DNA of 64,000 bases, taken from contig NW_025062479.1 in assembly GCF_000002995.4 (NCBI RefSeq), positions 2,563,721 through 2,627,720 on the forward strand. Direction: 5' to 3'. Under the pieces are notes generated by a model. It saw nothing but the letters and a program-made list of their open reading frames with translations, did no database searches and had not been told where the DNA came from. The DNA comes from Brugia malayi. Lineage: Eukaryota > Nematoda > Chromadorea > Rhabditida > Onchocercidae. Shown here piece by piece: positions 62,696-64,000 of the stretch. The stretch's first letter is position 1. Each line of letters starts with the position of its first letter. A program made the position numbers and the translations under genes.

Positions 62696-64000
62696 CTGAA
62701 ATTTTGTTTAAAACTGAAGAAAACAGACAGAAGTTTCTCGGAGATAAACGCAAATCTCTGTTTGCCAAGTTTTTCGAAATAACAAAAAAAAGTGCTGGTG
62801 GAAACTTCTAAAACCTCATGTAATATGTAGCGATTTTCGAAAATGAGTGACTGAGATGATGCGGTTTTTTGAAACGTTGTCTTATACAAAATGATCAAAT
62901 AATGAAAAGAAAAAGAAAATATTTAATATAATAATCGTTACTTAAGATAATATCGGAAGTTTTAGAAGTAACTGCTAAAAATAGTTAAGGAATAATCTTT
63001 ACAACAGATAAAATAATCATTTGGAAACGAAAGATTTTTCCAGAAGTTACAGAAACTGCAGAATTGGAAAGTGCACAAGACATGTGAAAACTTTTCATAG
63101 CATGCATGCTTATCATGCAAGATCAAAATATATATATATATATATATAAGCACAAGCAGTTTGCTCAATGACATAATGTAGTTTTAGTGCAATACGTGAA
63201 ACCATAACAAACTAAACCATTGAATTCACTATACTTTTTCAACAATTTTGATAATAATATTGTGCTAAATTTATTTGTAAACGTTCTGAACTACCCATTT
63301 ATCACAAATTTTCAATGATTATGAACTACCCATGTTTTCAATATGATCATGAATTACCCTAATACTCTGAATTTCGATCCCCAAATTTCTTCAAACTCCA
63401 ATTATGTGGTTTTTCCATAGATGATATCTTTCTATCAGTTTGCATTTTAGTGCTAAAACTATATCAGTTTGCATTTTGTCGATTAGTTATAAGGTTCTAA
63501 TTTTATACGTAAGCCTAACAATCTCTGTTAGTGTTAATATTAATGCTTTGATTCCAATTTGAAGGAGTAACGACGTCAGCTAAATTAGTCAGACCTCTAT
63601 ATTTCGTCTATCACACAGTGAATTTTTATATCAATTTGTTTCAATCCACCACACAACAATCATACAAACCTCTTGCTTCTGTAGACGAAAGCATGGAAAA
63701 TATTTCTAAAGTTAATAACGAAAATACTGAAATTTGCATTAAAACTATGACCTGAGCTTTTCAGCGCAATATGTATGTTACCAGAACTAAAGAAGGGATA
63801 TCAAAATAGGGAAAAAACCCACAATCAGATATTTTAGATTCATGTATACTGAGGTTCGTCTACAGCTTTCTAAGCTATGCGAAGTAATGAGAATTTCAAC
63901 TTTTAAAATCAGAATAGTTTTGAGGTAATCGGTTGAACGAATAATTAAGCTGAACTGTTAAAAATAAGACATAAAATGAATCTTGCTATCAATTCATAAA
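62696..64000. other. Probable intron or upstream region of the PRPSAP gene; no exon found
   Basis: On the minus strand the next expected block (a family segment ending in RLRLG before VAVIHGE) was looked for and not found. The sequence holds a (TA)n tract near 63128-63149, CRE-like GACGTC near 63571 and a degenerate duplication around TATCAGTTTGCATTTT (about 63435-63480). It is likely a long intron. Confidence 0.5.

Noticed and set aside
62527..62811. Plus-strand open frame of 94 codons
   Set aside because: Antisense of the PRPSAP exon 62573-62695.
63200..63800. Search for upstream PRPSAP exons on the minus strand
   Set aside because: Candidate donors were checked, but no translation matched the expected YAERLRLG-type segment.

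Overview
This window looks like nuclear DNA from a parasitic roundworm, most likely a filarial-type (spirurid) nematode. The sequence is strongly AT-rich with many long A/T homopolymers. All recognisable genes are split by short spliceosomal introns, mostly GT donors and TTTCAG or TTTTAG acceptors. The gene set is animal: a Cys-loop channel, a nuclear receptor with the CDGCR P-box, a G12-type G-alpha, a Tiki protease and an ITP/CHH-type peptide hormone. The species call is inference. I saw no tRNA, rRNA, CRISPR array, or intact transposon.

Layout. 0.5-3.7 kb (-): divergent Cys-loop ligand-gated channel whose 3' end is not resolved within the window. 7.7-9.4 kb (-): four-exon gene for a 140-residue secreted orphan protein. 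11.1-13.5 kb (-): three-exon gene for a 430-residue Asn/Ser-rich orphan protein with an acidic N-terminus and internal repeats. 14.0-14.4 kb: facing (TG)n and (CA)n microsatellites. 17.4-20.8 kb (+): eight-exon NR2E-like nuclear receptor. 25.0-27.6 kb (+): eight-exon G-alpha-12. 29.4-31.8 kb (+): eight-exon mitochondrial succinyl-CoA ligase alpha subunit. 32.9-41.5 kb (-): ten-exon Tiki (TRABD2) Wnt-protease homologue, convergent with the previous gene. 41.5-50.7 kb: gene desert. 50.7-52.0 kb (+): three-exon ITP/CHH-family neurohormone precursor. 57.7-59.6 kb (+): five-exon four-transmembrane protein resembling LAPTM4-type lysosomal proteins. 61.2-62.7 kb onward (-): 3' part of a PRPP-synthetase-associated protein, whose 5' exons are not found and probably lie beyond the window.

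Most predicted proteins were reconstructed by hand from exon translations. Splice phases agree at every junction given, which is the main support for the models. The genes do not form an operon or single pathway. Several act in signalling (channel, nuclear receptor, G-alpha-12, Wnt protease, peptide hormone), but that grouping may be chance. The best leads for new biology are the two orphan genes, the channel with a shortened extracellular domain and no Cys-loop cysteines, the nuclear receptor that ends before helix 12 and is followed by an AGGTCA-containing tandem array, and a GC-richer hairpin island upstream of the succinyl-CoA ligase gene.
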